Source of the DNA: Nostoc cf. edaphicum LEGE 07299
GTDB lineage: Bacteria > Cyanobacteriota > Cyanobacteriia > Cyanobacteriales > Nostocaceae
DNA length: 6,510 nt
Reading direction: 5' to 3'
Assembly (NCBI RefSeq): GCF_015207245.1
Contig: NZ_JADEXF010000205.1
Location: 1 to 6,510 of the forward strand
The first letter of the stretch is position 1, and each line of letters opens with the position of its first letter. The position numbers were made by a program, and so were the translations under genes. The notes under the pieces were generated by a model. That model saw nothing but the letters and a program-made list of their open reading frames with translations, had not been told where the DNA came from and made no database searches. Of the stretch, positions 1 through 5,727 are shown piece after piece.

Positions 1-14
1 GGACAAATAACAAA
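1..14 (+). repeat. Tail of a heptanucleotide repeat array upstream of nrtB
   Basis: Two heptamers, GGACAAA and TAACAAA, open the window and are followed by TAATAAG. They match the units of the fuller array at 933-1023, and both arrays end in GGACAAATAA. This is probably the 3' end of a short tandem repeat between nrtA and nrtB; most of it would lie outside the window, so its length is unknown. Confidence 0.5.
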
Positions 15-31
15 TAATAAGTAAAATTTGC

Positions 32-35
32 GGAG
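32..35 (+). promoter_or_regulatory. Ribosome binding site of nrtB
   Basis: GGAG lies 11 nt before the ATG at 47. The spacing is slightly long but the core is good. It supports the ATG at 47 as the start. Confidence 0.55.
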
Positions 36-46
36 AATACAACATC

Positions 47-886
47 ATGACAATAGCTCAAAAACGCCCTGCAAGCCCTAGATTGAATAATAGCTTTATA
101 TCCAGCCTGAAAAAGCAATTTCCTGACCTGATACCACCAACGATCGCGATCGCCATCTTCCTCATCCTCTGGCAATTATTCGCTTGGACTCCCGGTGCTA
201 CATTACCAGGGCCAATACAGGTTATTCAAGACACTTGGATTCTAATTTTCTGGCCATTTTATGACCGAGGTGGCATTGACAAAGGTCTATTTTGGCAGAT
301 TCTTGCTAGTTTACAACGGGTTGCTATCAGTTATACCCTAGCTGCGATCGTTGGTATTGCCTTGGGCATTTTGATTGGGGTTAATAAAACCATGTCCAAA
401 GCTTTAGATCCCATCTTTCAATTACTGCGGACTGTGCCACCTCTAGCTTGGGTTCCGATTTCTTTAGCAGCTTTACGACAAAACGAACCAGCCGCCTTAT
501 TCGTAATTTTCATCACCGCCATTTGGCCCATCTTAATTAATACTGCTGTCGGCGTTACCCAAATTCCTCAAGATTACAACAACGTTGCCAAAGTTCTCCA
601 ACTTAGCCGCAAAGAATATTTCACTAATATTTTGATTCCTGCGGCATTACCCTACATCTTTACCGGTTTGAGAATTGCGATCGGTTTAGCTTGGTTAGCG
701 ATTATCGCCGCCGAAATCGTCATGTCCGGTATTGTCGGCATCGGCTTCTTTATCTGGGATGCCTATCAAAATAACAACGTCAGCGAAGTAATTTTAGCTC
801 TAGTTTATATCGGTGTTGTTGGGTTGCTTCTAGATAAAGCGATGGGTTGGCTGCAAAACAAGATTTTACCAGCAGAGCAAAAATAG
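47..886 (+). CDS. nrtB: Nitrate-type ABC transporter permease NrtB (CmpB-like family)
   Basis: This is the inner-membrane permease of a four-part importer (NrtABCD), which moves nitrate/nitrite from the lipoprotein NrtA into the cytoplasm. The 279 aa match the usual family length. Hydrophobic segments lie near residues 30-47, 92-112, 125-145, 148-168, 212-236 and 246-264, after a polar cytoplasmic N-terminus. The conserved cytoplasmic loop that docks the ATPases (EAA-like region) lies around 178-210, with the run NILIPAALPYIFTGLR. The family signature RTVPPLAWVPISLAAL is at 128-143. The start follows a GGAG at 32-35. nrtC follows after a 142-bp repeat-filled gap on the same strand, so this is probably one operon. 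The bicarbonate permease CmpB is a close paralogue. The segment SGIVGIGFFIWDAYQ looks more like NrtB to me, but that is from memory, and the substrate is inferred. Confidence 0.85.
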   Translation: MTIAQKRPASPRLNNSFISSLKKQFPDLIPPTIAIAIFLILWQLFAWTPGATLPGPIQVIQDTWILIFWPFYDRGGIDKGLFWQILASLQRVAISYTLAAIVGIALGILIGVNKTMSKALDPIFQLLRTVPPLAWVPISLAALRQNEPAALFVIFITAIWPILINTAVGVTQIPQDYNNVAKVLQLSRKEYFTNILIPAALPYIFTGLRIAIGLAWLAIIAAEIVMSGIVGIGFFIWDAYQNNNVSEVILALVYIGVVGLLLDKAMGWLQNKILPAEQK

Positions 887-892
887 TTATTC

Positions 893-922
893 GTCATTAG
901 TCATTGGTCATTGGTCATTTGT
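893..922 (+). repeat. Heptamer repeats (GTCATTN x4), inverted relative to the next array
   Basis: Four exact-phase heptamers GTCATTA, GTCATTG, GTCATTG and GTCATTT are followed by GT, starting 6 nt after the nrtB stop. Read on the other strand they are TGAC-containing units like those at 933-1023, so two arrays face each other. GTCATTAGTC (893-902) is perfectly complementary to GACTAATGAC (934-943), giving a 10-bp stem with a 31-nt loop in the nrtBC transcript. No U-run follows, so it is more likely a processing, stability or pausing structure than a terminator. Confidence 0.75.
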
Positions 923-932
923 AAAAAACTAA

Positions 933-1023
933 GGACTAATGACCACGTAGCAAGGACTAATAGCGAAAGAGAAATGACAAAGGACAAATGACAAATGACA
1001 AAGGACAAAGGACAAAGGACAAA
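933..1023 (+). repeat. Thirteen in-register heptanucleotide repeats (GGACAAA/TGACAAA type)
   Basis: Thirteen contiguous 7-bp units run up to nrtC without a register break. The last seven (975-1023) are exact TGACAAA or GGACAAA. The first six (GGACTAA, TGACCAC, GTAGCAA, GGACTAA, TAGCGAA, AGAGAAA) are increasingly degenerate towards nrtB. This is the short tandemly repeated repetitive sequence class known from heterocystous cyanobacteria. The perfect units at the nrtC end suggest that end is youngest or under selection, perhaps because the units contain AAGGA. Confidence 0.85.
1015..1019 (+). promoter_or_regulatory. Ribosome binding site of nrtC, formed by the heptamer repeat
   Basis: AAGGA at the junction of the last two repeat units lies 9 nt before the ATG at 1029, a good Shine-Dalgarno and spacing. 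Two more AAGGA copies lie 7 and 14 nt further upstream. The start signal of nrtC therefore appears to be supplied by the tandem repeat itself. Confidence 0.6.
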
Positions 1024-1028
1024 TAAGT

Positions 1029-3029
1029 ATGTTTGTAGCTGTTGACCAAATTGATAAAGTTTTTGAATTAACTGGTGGTGGCAAATATATCGCCCTCAAA
1101 GGAATCGATCTCCAAATAAAAAAAGGAGAATTCGTTTCTTTGATTGGTCACTCTGGTTGCGGTAAATCCACTCTATTAAATATGATTGCGGGTTTGGATT
1201 TGCCCACTGAGGGTCTTGTCACTCTCGAAGGACAAAAAATCACCAAACCCGGCCCAGACAGGATGGTGGTGTTCCAAAATTATTCGCTATTACCTTGGCG
1301 GACGGTAAGAGAAAATATTGCCCTCGCCGTGGACTCAGTGATGAAAGGTTTACCCGCAGCCGAACGCAACGCCATTATCGAAAAACATATAAATATGGTG
1401 GGTTTGCGTCCCCATGCTGATAAACAGCCAGGAATGTTATCAGGTGGACAGAAGCAACGAGTTGCGATCGCCCGCGCTTTAGCGATTCGTCCCAAATTAC
1501 TCTTGCTAGATGAACCCTTTGGTGCATTAGACGCACTCACACGCGGCAATTTGCAAGAACAACTGATGCAAATTTGCGAAGAAAATCAAGTTACCGCCGT
1601 GATGGTTACTCATGATGTAGATGAAGCCGTGCTGTTATCTGACAGAATCGTGATGCTAACCAACGGCCCCGAATCTAAAATTGGTGACATTTTAGAAGTG
1701 GATATTCCCAGACCCCGCAAGCGGATGGAAGTAGTAGAACATCCCAGCTACTACAGCTTGCGAAGTGAGATGATTTACTTCCTCAATCAGCAGAAACGGA
1801 TTAAGAAAATTCGGGCTAGAAAAACTGCCGACATTGCCCGTCATGGATTAGAAAAAGTTAACCTAGAAATTGGCTTTTTACCTCTGACAGCTTGCGCCCC
1901 CCTAGCAGTTGCAAAAGAAAAAGGCTTCTTTCTCAAACATGGTTTAGATGAAGTTAACCTCGTGCGAGAAAGTAGCTGGCGGGGTATAGAAGATGGCATA
2001 AGTGGTGGTTATTTAGATGCGGCGCAAATGCCTTCAGGGATGCCGATGTGGCTAACTTTGGGAGGACATAATAACCAACCTCTGCCCGTTGTCACTGCCC
2101 TCACCATGACTCGCAACGGTAACGCCATCACCTTGGCAAAACACTTTTACGACCAAGGCGTGCAAACCTTATCAGACTTCAGAAACCACCTAATTCTCAC
2201 CCACGAACAACGGCATACAATGGGGGTAGTGCATCCCGCTTCTATGCACAACTTGCTGTTGCGTTACTGGCTAGCGGCTGGTGGAATTGACCCCGATAGC
2301 GATGTGGATATGAAAACCATTCCCCCAGCGCAGATGGTAGCCGACTTAAAAGCCGGAAGCATTGATGGTTACTGCGTAGGCGAACCTTGGAACTACCGCG
2401 CTGCTGTGGAAAATGTCGGCTTTACCATCGCTACCGACTTAGAAGTTTGGCTGGGACACCCCGGTAAAGTTCTTGGTGTGCGGGAAGATTGGGCAGAAAA
2501 TTATCCAAATACGCATATCGCCTTGACTAAAGCTTTGTTAGAAGCTTGCGTGTATTGTGCAAATCCCGAAAATACCCAAGAAATTCGCCAAATTTTAGCA
2601 GGGCGAGATTATGTCAGTACTGATTTAGAATACATTCAACTCGAAGATCCAGATAATCTCACCTGTGACTTAGACCATCCGTTGCGGGACTATGCCCATC
2701 ACCAGTTTTATTCCGCTTCTGCCATTAACCGCCCCAGCCGCACCGAACAAATATGGATTATGAGTCAATTGGCGCGTTGGGGTGATACTCCCTTCCCCAG
2801 AAATTGGGTAGAAGTTGTTGAACGGGTGTGTCAAGTGCGGGTTTTCAGTACCGCCGCACGGGAATTAGGTTTGGATATTAGCTATATTCGCCAACCGATC
2901 CAACTGTTCGATGGTACTCCCTTTAACGCCGATGATCCGATCGCTTATCTTAACAACTTGAAAATTAAACGTGATTTTTCAGTCGCGGAAGTTGTTCTTG
3001 ATGCACCGAGAAGGAGACTCGCGTCATAA
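1029..3029 (+). CDS. nrtC: ABC transporter ATPase fused to NrtA-like domain, NrtC
   Basis: This is one of two different ATPases powering the nitrate importer, on the cytoplasmic face of the membrane. Residues 1-255 form a complete ABC ATPase: Walker A GHSGCGKST (40-48), Q-loop Q83, signature LSGGQ (137-141), Walker B LLLLDEP (157-163), D-loop ALD (166-168) and switch H195. A basic linker (about 255-277) leads to a C-terminal domain (about 278-640) resembling the solute-binding protein NrtA, beginning LEIGFLPLTACAPLAVAKEKGFF. It has no signal peptide, so this domain stays cytoplasmic. In Synechococcus elongatus the equivalent domain is needed for ammonium inhibition of nitrate uptake. The 666 aa are close to the roughly 660 usual for NrtC. 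CmpC of the bicarbonate transporter has the same architecture, so the substrate is inferred from overall resemblance. The ATG at 1029 is preceded by AAGGA and gives the usual family N-terminus. Confidence 0.88.
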   Translation: MFVAVDQIDKVFELTGGGKYIALKGIDLQIKKGEFVSLIGHSGCGKSTLLNMIAGLDLPTEGLVTLEGQKITKPGPDRMVVFQNYSLLPWRTVRENIALAVDSVMKGLPAAERNAIIEKHINMVGLRPHADKQPGMLSGGQKQRVAIARALAIRPKLLLLDEPFGALDALTRGNLQEQLMQICEENQVTAVMVTHDVDEAVLLSDRIVMLTNGPESKIGDILEVDIPRPRKRMEVVEHPSYYSLRSEMIYFLNQQKRIKKIRARKTADIARHGLEKVNLEIGFLPLTACAPLAVAKEKGFFLKHGLDEVNLVRESSWRGIEDGISGGYLDAAQMPSGMPMWLTLGGHNNQPLPVVTALTMTRNGNAITLAKHFYDQGVQTLSDFRNHLILTHEQRHTMGVVHPASMHNLLLRYWLAAGGIDPDSDVDMKTIPPAQMVADLKAGSIDGYCVGEPWNYRAAVENVGFTIATDLEVWLGHPGKVLGVREDWAENYPNTHIALTKALLEACVYCANPENTQEIRQILAGRDYVSTDLEYIQLEDPDNLTCDLDHPLRDYAHHQFYSASAINRPSRTEQIWIMSQLARWGDTPFPRNWVEVVERVCQVRVFSTAARELGLDISYIRQPIQLFDGTPFNADDPIAYLNNLKIKRDFSVAEVVLDAPRRRLAS

Positions 3030-3080
3030 AAGAATCGTGAGAGAAAGAGGGAGTGGGAGAAGTAGCACATCATGCGCGAA

Positions 3081-3352
3081 CCTTTTATCCCCGTTAACGA
3101 GTATTTGAACTGGATGAATCCACCTTTTATCTCCGTCAACGAGTATCTGAACTGGATGAATCCACCTTTTATCCCCGTCAACGAGTATTTGAACTGGATG
3201 AATCCACCTTTTATCCCCGTCAACGAGTATTTGAACTGGATGAATCCACCTTTTATCTCCGTCAACGAGTATTTGAACTGGATGAATCCACCTTTTATCT
3301 CCGTTAACGAGTATCTGAACTGGATGAATCCACCTTTTATCTCCGTTAATGA
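3081..3352. repeat. 42-bp tandem repeat array, about 6.5 units, between nrtC and nrtD
   Basis: Units begin with CCTTTTAT at 3081, 3123, 3165, 3207, 3249, 3291 and 3333; six are full and the seventh breaks off after the shared GTTAA. Units are nearly identical, varying mainly at three positions (CCC/TCC, GTC/GTT, TTG/CTG). Because 42 is divisible by three, frames through it stay open on both strands. On the plus strand, an ATG at 3072 would give 100 aa with the 14-residue repeat NPPFIxVNEYLNWM; on the minus strand the repeat is GGFIQFKYSLTGIK. Two of the three variable sites are synonymous in the plus frame, too few to prove coding. The likeliest reading is a non-coding minisatellite inside the operon. 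The region 3030-3080 before it shows nothing else. Confidence 0.92.
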
Positions 3353-3387
3353 TCTGACTTTTTACATCATCTGAAAAACCAGCAAAA

Positions 3388-3474
3388 GACCTAACCCCCT
3401 ACCCCCTTCCCTACAAGGGAAGGGGGAAAATTCAAAGCCTCTCCCCTTCTAGGGGAGAGGTTTGGAGAGAGGTC
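3388..3474. repeat. Dispersed two-hairpin repeat element upstream of nrtD
   Basis: Two strong hairpins lie side by side. The first pairs 3402-3412 with 3416-3426 (11 bp of C/T-rich against G/A-rich sequence, loop ACA). The second pairs CCTCTCCCCT (3438-3447) with AGGGGAGAGG (3451-3460), loop TCT. GACCT (3388-3392) and AGGTC (3470-3474) can close both into a three-way junction. The wording resembles a repeat found scattered in many filamentous cyanobacterial genomes (from memory, not searched). No U-tract follows, so it is not a standard terminator, though it could lower readthrough into nrtD. Positions 3475-3526 show no clear promoter or Shine-Dalgarno. Confidence 0.75.
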
Positions 3475-3526
3475 AGAATATTCATTTGCACACCGCCTAT
3501 ATTAAGCTTCTTAATCCTCAAACGCC

Positions 3527-4384
3527 ATGCAAAACCGCAACTCAACAGCTACAAACACACTAGGAAAACCATTCGTTGCTGCAACCACCAGCCGCAGACC
3601 TTTTCTAGAAATTAAAGACGTTACCAAAGTCTACCCAACAAAGAAAGGCCCTTTCACTGTACTCGACGGCGTTAACCTCAACGTTGAACAGGGCGAATTT
3701 ATTTGCGTCATTGGTCACTCTGGCTGTGGTAAATCGACGCTATTAAATATGGTATCTGGTTTTAACTTTCCCACCTCTGGGCAAGTCTTACTTGAAGGAG
3801 AACCTATTACCAAGCCAGGCCCAGACAGAATGGTTGTCTTTCAAAACTACGCCTTGTTACCTTGGCGGACTGCTTTTGAAAACATCTACTTAGCTGTTAA
3901 TGCCGTTTATCCCAACAAACCACAAGCTGAAAAAAGAGCGATCGTCCGCGATCATCTAGCAATGGTGGGACTGGCTGATGCAATGGAAAAGAAACCAATG
4001 CAGATGTCTGGCGGGATGAGACAACGGGTTTCTATCGCCCGTGCTTTGGCGATTCGTCCGAAAGTCTTAATTTTAGATGAACCTTTTGGGGCGCTGGATG
4101 CGATTACCAAAGAAGAATTACAAGAAGAATTGCTGAAAATTTGGGGCGATAACCGTTGTACAGTGCTGATGATTACCCACGACATCGACGAAGCACTATT
4201 TTTAGCAGATAAATTGGTAATGATGACCAATGGCCCTCATGCGAAAATTGGTGAAGTCATGGAAATTCCTTTTTCTCGTCCCCGCGATCGCAGCCGCATC
4301 ATGGAAGATCCCCAATACTACCAACTGCGTAACTATGCCCTAGACTTCCTATTTAACCGCTTTGCCCATGATGACGTAGGTTAA
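3527..4384 (+). CDS. nrtD: Nitrate-type ABC transporter ATP-binding protein NrtD
   Basis: This is the second ATPase of the importer, expected to pair with the N-terminal half of NrtC under the NrtB dimer. It is a single ABC domain of 285 aa (family about 270-280) with no extra C-terminal domain. It has Walker A GHSGCGKST (63-71), Q-loop Q106, a signature in the variant form MSGGM (160-164), Walker B VLILDEP (180-186), D-loop ALD (189-191) and switch H218. The C-terminus ends in RNYALDFLFNRFAHDD, characteristic of NrtD/CmpD. The first 24 residues are polar and poorly conserved. The ATG at 3527 gives the family-like N-terminus MQNRN, but no Shine-Dalgarno precedes it. It lies 497 bp after nrtC, an unusually wide gap for this operon. 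No narB follows in the window, so bicarbonate (CmpD) cannot be excluded as the system. Confidence 0.85.
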   Translation: MQNRNSTATNTLGKPFVAATTSRRPFLEIKDVTKVYPTKKGPFTVLDGVNLNVEQGEFICVIGHSGCGKSTLLNMVSGFNFPTSGQVLLEGEPITKPGPDRMVVFQNYALLPWRTAFENIYLAVNAVYPNKPQAEKRAIVRDHLAMVGLADAMEKKPMQMSGGMRQRVSIARALAIRPKVLILDEPFGALDAITKEELQEELLKIWGDNRCTVLMITHDIDEALFLADKLVMMTNGPHAKIGEVMEIPFSRPRDRSRIMEDPQYYQLRNYALDFLFNRFAHDDVG

Positions 4385-4390
4385 GACCAT

Positions 4391-4420
4391 GCGCTAGGGG
4401 CGCAAGGCCTAGCGCCCCTA
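4391..4420. repeat. Palindromic element with two alternative hairpins after nrtD
   Basis: TAGGGGCGC (4395-4403) pairs perfectly with GCGCCCCTA (4412-4420) over an 8-nt loop. GCGCTAGG (4391-4398) pairs equally perfectly with CCTAGCGC (4408-4415). The two stems overlap and exclude each other. The wording (TAGGGGCGCAAGGC...) resembles a common small dispersed palindrome of cyanobacteria. It starts 6 nt after the nrtD stop and has no T-run, so it may stabilise the 3' end or weakly terminate rather than act as a canonical terminator. Confidence 0.75.
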
Positions 4421-4565
4421 CGATAGGTGTGGTTAATACATGAAAACTGCTGTAATCGTCATTCATTTTTCCAGAATAATACCAGATGCTGGCGGGAAGA
4501 ATCCTACAACTACGTCTACAAGTTATAAAGTATGTGTAGAGCGAGTATGTTGAGAAAAAATCTGT

Positions 4566-5048
4566 ATGACCAGCTACCCAGAAACCCTAACTAGTAATAA
4601 TGAATCTGTTAATGCTTTAATCGGCGAGACGACAAGCATTAACCATGTTGAGGTAATTGAAAATGTCATCGACTCTTTGGAACAAGATGATAGCGCGATG
4701 GTTAGCCACACTCCAGAGGGTGGTTATCTTTGGAAGTTTAAGTATGGAAGCGTGGAAGTATTTGTCCAACTCAACGGCACAACCGATGAAGACACAATAA
4801 CAGTTTGGTCTGCGGTGCTAAATTTACCTGCTAAAAATGAACCGAAGTTGATGAGGTATCTTTTGGAGTTAAACTGCTCCAGCACTTTTGAAGCGCGTTT
4901 CGGTATTATTGAAAACCGAGTGGTTGTAATATCGACACGCACCTTAGCAGAATTATCTCCTGGGGAAGTGTCTCGGCTAATTACCGTTGTGGCAACGATC
5001 GCTGATAATAACGATGAAGCCTTACAAACTGAATTTGGTGCAACTTAA
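4566..5048 (+). CDS. YbjN-domain protein (type III secretion chaperone-like fold)
   Basis: A 160-aa soluble, acidic protein with no signal peptide or membrane segment. The N-terminal 20 or so residues are Ser/Thr/Asn-rich and probably disordered. Residues about 27-145 fit the YbjN-like family widespread in cyanobacteria: an N-terminal helix (HVEVIENVIDSL), beta strands (GYLWKFKYGSVEVFVQLNG, DTITVWSAVLNLP), then the helix LMRYLLELNCSSTFEARFGI and the strand NRVVVISTRTLAELSPGEVSRLI. The fold resembles secretion chaperones, but in cyanobacteria the biochemical role is unknown; it may bind partner proteins. It lies 181 bp after nrtD with a palindrome between and its own terminator after it, so it is probably a separate unit. 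A TATAAA at 4524-4529 inside the inverted repeat TCTACA/TGTAGA (4515-4540) is a weak promoter candidate. The Shine-Dalgarno is poor. The family call comes from motif resemblance, not a search. Confidence 0.7.
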   Translation: MTSYPETLTSNNESVNALIGETTSINHVEVIENVIDSLEQDDSAMVSHTPEGGYLWKFKYGSVEVFVQLNGTTDEDTITVWSAVLNLPAKNEPKLMRYLLELNCSSTFEARFGIIENRVVVISTRTLAELSPGEVSRLITVVATIADNNDEALQTEFGAT

Positions 5049-5051
5049 GGA

Positions 5052-5098
5052 ATTTTAGATTTTAGATTGGGCTATTGCTACATCCGATGTATAGCAAT
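5052..5098. repeat. Short heptamer duplication and imperfect hairpin after the ybjN-like gene
   Basis: ATTTTAG is repeated twice in phase (5052-5058, 5059-5065), followed by ATTGGGC. Next comes an imperfect hairpin: ATTGCT+ACAT (5074-5083) against ATGT (5087-5090) and AGCAAT (5093-5098), with a 2-nt bulge and loop CCG. Both resemble dispersed cyanobacterial intergenic repeats. No function can be read from the sequence. Confidence 0.5.
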
Positions 5099-5142
5099 CC
5101 GGCTTGGGCAAATCTGCAAAGACTTTTTTCTGTGTACCAATT

Positions 5143-5189
5143 AAAAAACGCCTGGGAGTGTTGCCGTGTTTCCACCCCAGGCGTTTTTT
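5143..5189 (+). terminator. Intrinsic terminator, potentially bidirectional
   Basis: A perfect 14-bp stem pairs AAAAAACGCCTGGG (5143-5156) with CCCAGGCGTTTTTT (5176-5189). It can extend by GTG/CAC (5158-5160/5173-5175) across one bulged A, leaving a 12-nt loop. A T-run and further T-rich sequence follow. It sits 94 bp after the YbjN-domain gene stop. The A-run on the left gives a T-run on the opposite strand, so it could also stop minus-strand transcripts. Confidence 0.9.
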
Positions 5190-5571
5190 ATTTTTAACTT
5201 GCTCCTCACACAAATAAATAGTATCACTGCTTCAATCAAAAGGCGAGTCTAGTAAGTGACACTTTTGAAACTGCACCGTCAATTGAGTTTAAATTTATAC
5301 TCCCTTGACTTTATCCCATCTGTATTTTGGGTGCGATCGCTCCAGAAAGACGGTTTGGTTGGCAGACTTGATAGCATCTAGTATATGTGTTGGCTGTTGA
5401 TTTCATGACACAGCCACTTTATTTATCATCACAAGCCTTAAAAAGATAGATTAGGCAGGATCTAGCCTTTACAAGCCGTAACATAACTAATTAAATAATT
5501 ATTAAAGATATATACATCCTTCAATTAATGCCTGAAACTCTTTATTAATCAATCAAACTATTAAATAAATA
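5190..5571. other. Non-coding stretch before the CIRCE-like site
   Basis: I see no gene here on either strand. It holds one HIP1 octamer GCGATCGC (5333-5340) and a 7-bp inverted repeat TGGCTGT/ACAGCCA (5391-5397, 5410-5416; 12-nt loop). From about 5475 the sequence becomes very AT-rich up to the CIRCE-like site, as expected for a promoter region. TATTAA at 5559-5564 is a possible -10 element, but I cannot point to a convincing -35. Confidence 0.5.
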
Positions 5572-5598
5572 TTAGCACTCAATGCTTGTCAGTGCTAA
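5572..5598 (+). promoter_or_regulatory. CIRCE-like heat-shock operator (HrcA binding site)
   Basis: TTAGCACTC (5572-5580), a 9-nt spacer (5581-5589) and CAGTGCTAA (5590-5598) match the CIRCE consensus TTAGCACTC-N9-GAGTGCTAA at 17 of 18 arm positions; the only mismatch is C for G at 5590. CIRCE is the operator of the HrcA repressor, classically in front of groESL, and in cyanobacteria in front of groESL and a second groEL. Here the next gene in the right direction is the unknown 116-aa gene at 5739, with a 140-nt gap. No chaperonin gene is present in the window. It could be a working operator for that gene or the remnant of a lost groE promoter. Confidence 0.8.
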
Positions 5599-5727
5599 TT
5601 TATAGCAGAGGTTTAACGCCTATGATATAGACCAAAACTGCACTTGTTGCAGATGCTTTAGTTCCTTTCCAGATATTATTTTAGAAGTAGAAAAAACTAA
5701 ATATTCCCTGTAAGTAATATGAAATTG

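Noticed and set aside
893..1023. CRISPR array
   Set aside because: Units are 7 bp with no spacers; this is a short tandem repeat.
1280..1549. Minus-strand frame inside nrtC
   Set aside because: Antisense to the conserved ATPase core (Q-loop to D-loop); a coding shadow.
2945..3265. 106-codon minus-strand frame with repeated GGFIQFKYSLTGIK
   Set aside because: Same repeat array read backwards, extending into the nrtC 3' end; two of three unit differences change residues.
3081..3352. CRISPR array
   Set aside because: The 42-bp units are directly adjacent and nearly identical throughout, with no unique spacers.
3072..3374. 100-codon plus-strand frame made of 14-residue repeats
   Set aside because: It is produced by a 42-bp tandem DNA repeat, the opposite strand is also open, and the ends do not resemble a protein. 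It is kept as a repeat with a finding, not called a gene.
3475..3526. Own promoter for nrtD (TTGCAC ... TTAATC)
   Set aside because: Spacer of about 19 nt and a poor -10; not convincing.
3952..4230. Minus-strand frame inside nrtD
   Set aside because: Antisense to the conserved ABC motifs; the same kind of shadow as in nrtC.
4440..4553. 37-codon frame starting MKTAVIVIHFSRII between nrtD and the YbjN-domain gene
   Set aside because: No Shine-Dalgarno, odd composition (Thr-run, Cys at the end) and short; probably chance.
4724..4942. Minus-strand frame inside the YbjN-domain gene
   Set aside because: Antisense shadow with no ribosome binding site or recognisable motif.
5305..5328. Promoter TTGACT ... 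TATTTT
   Set aside because: Spacing is only 12 nt, far below the usual 16-18.
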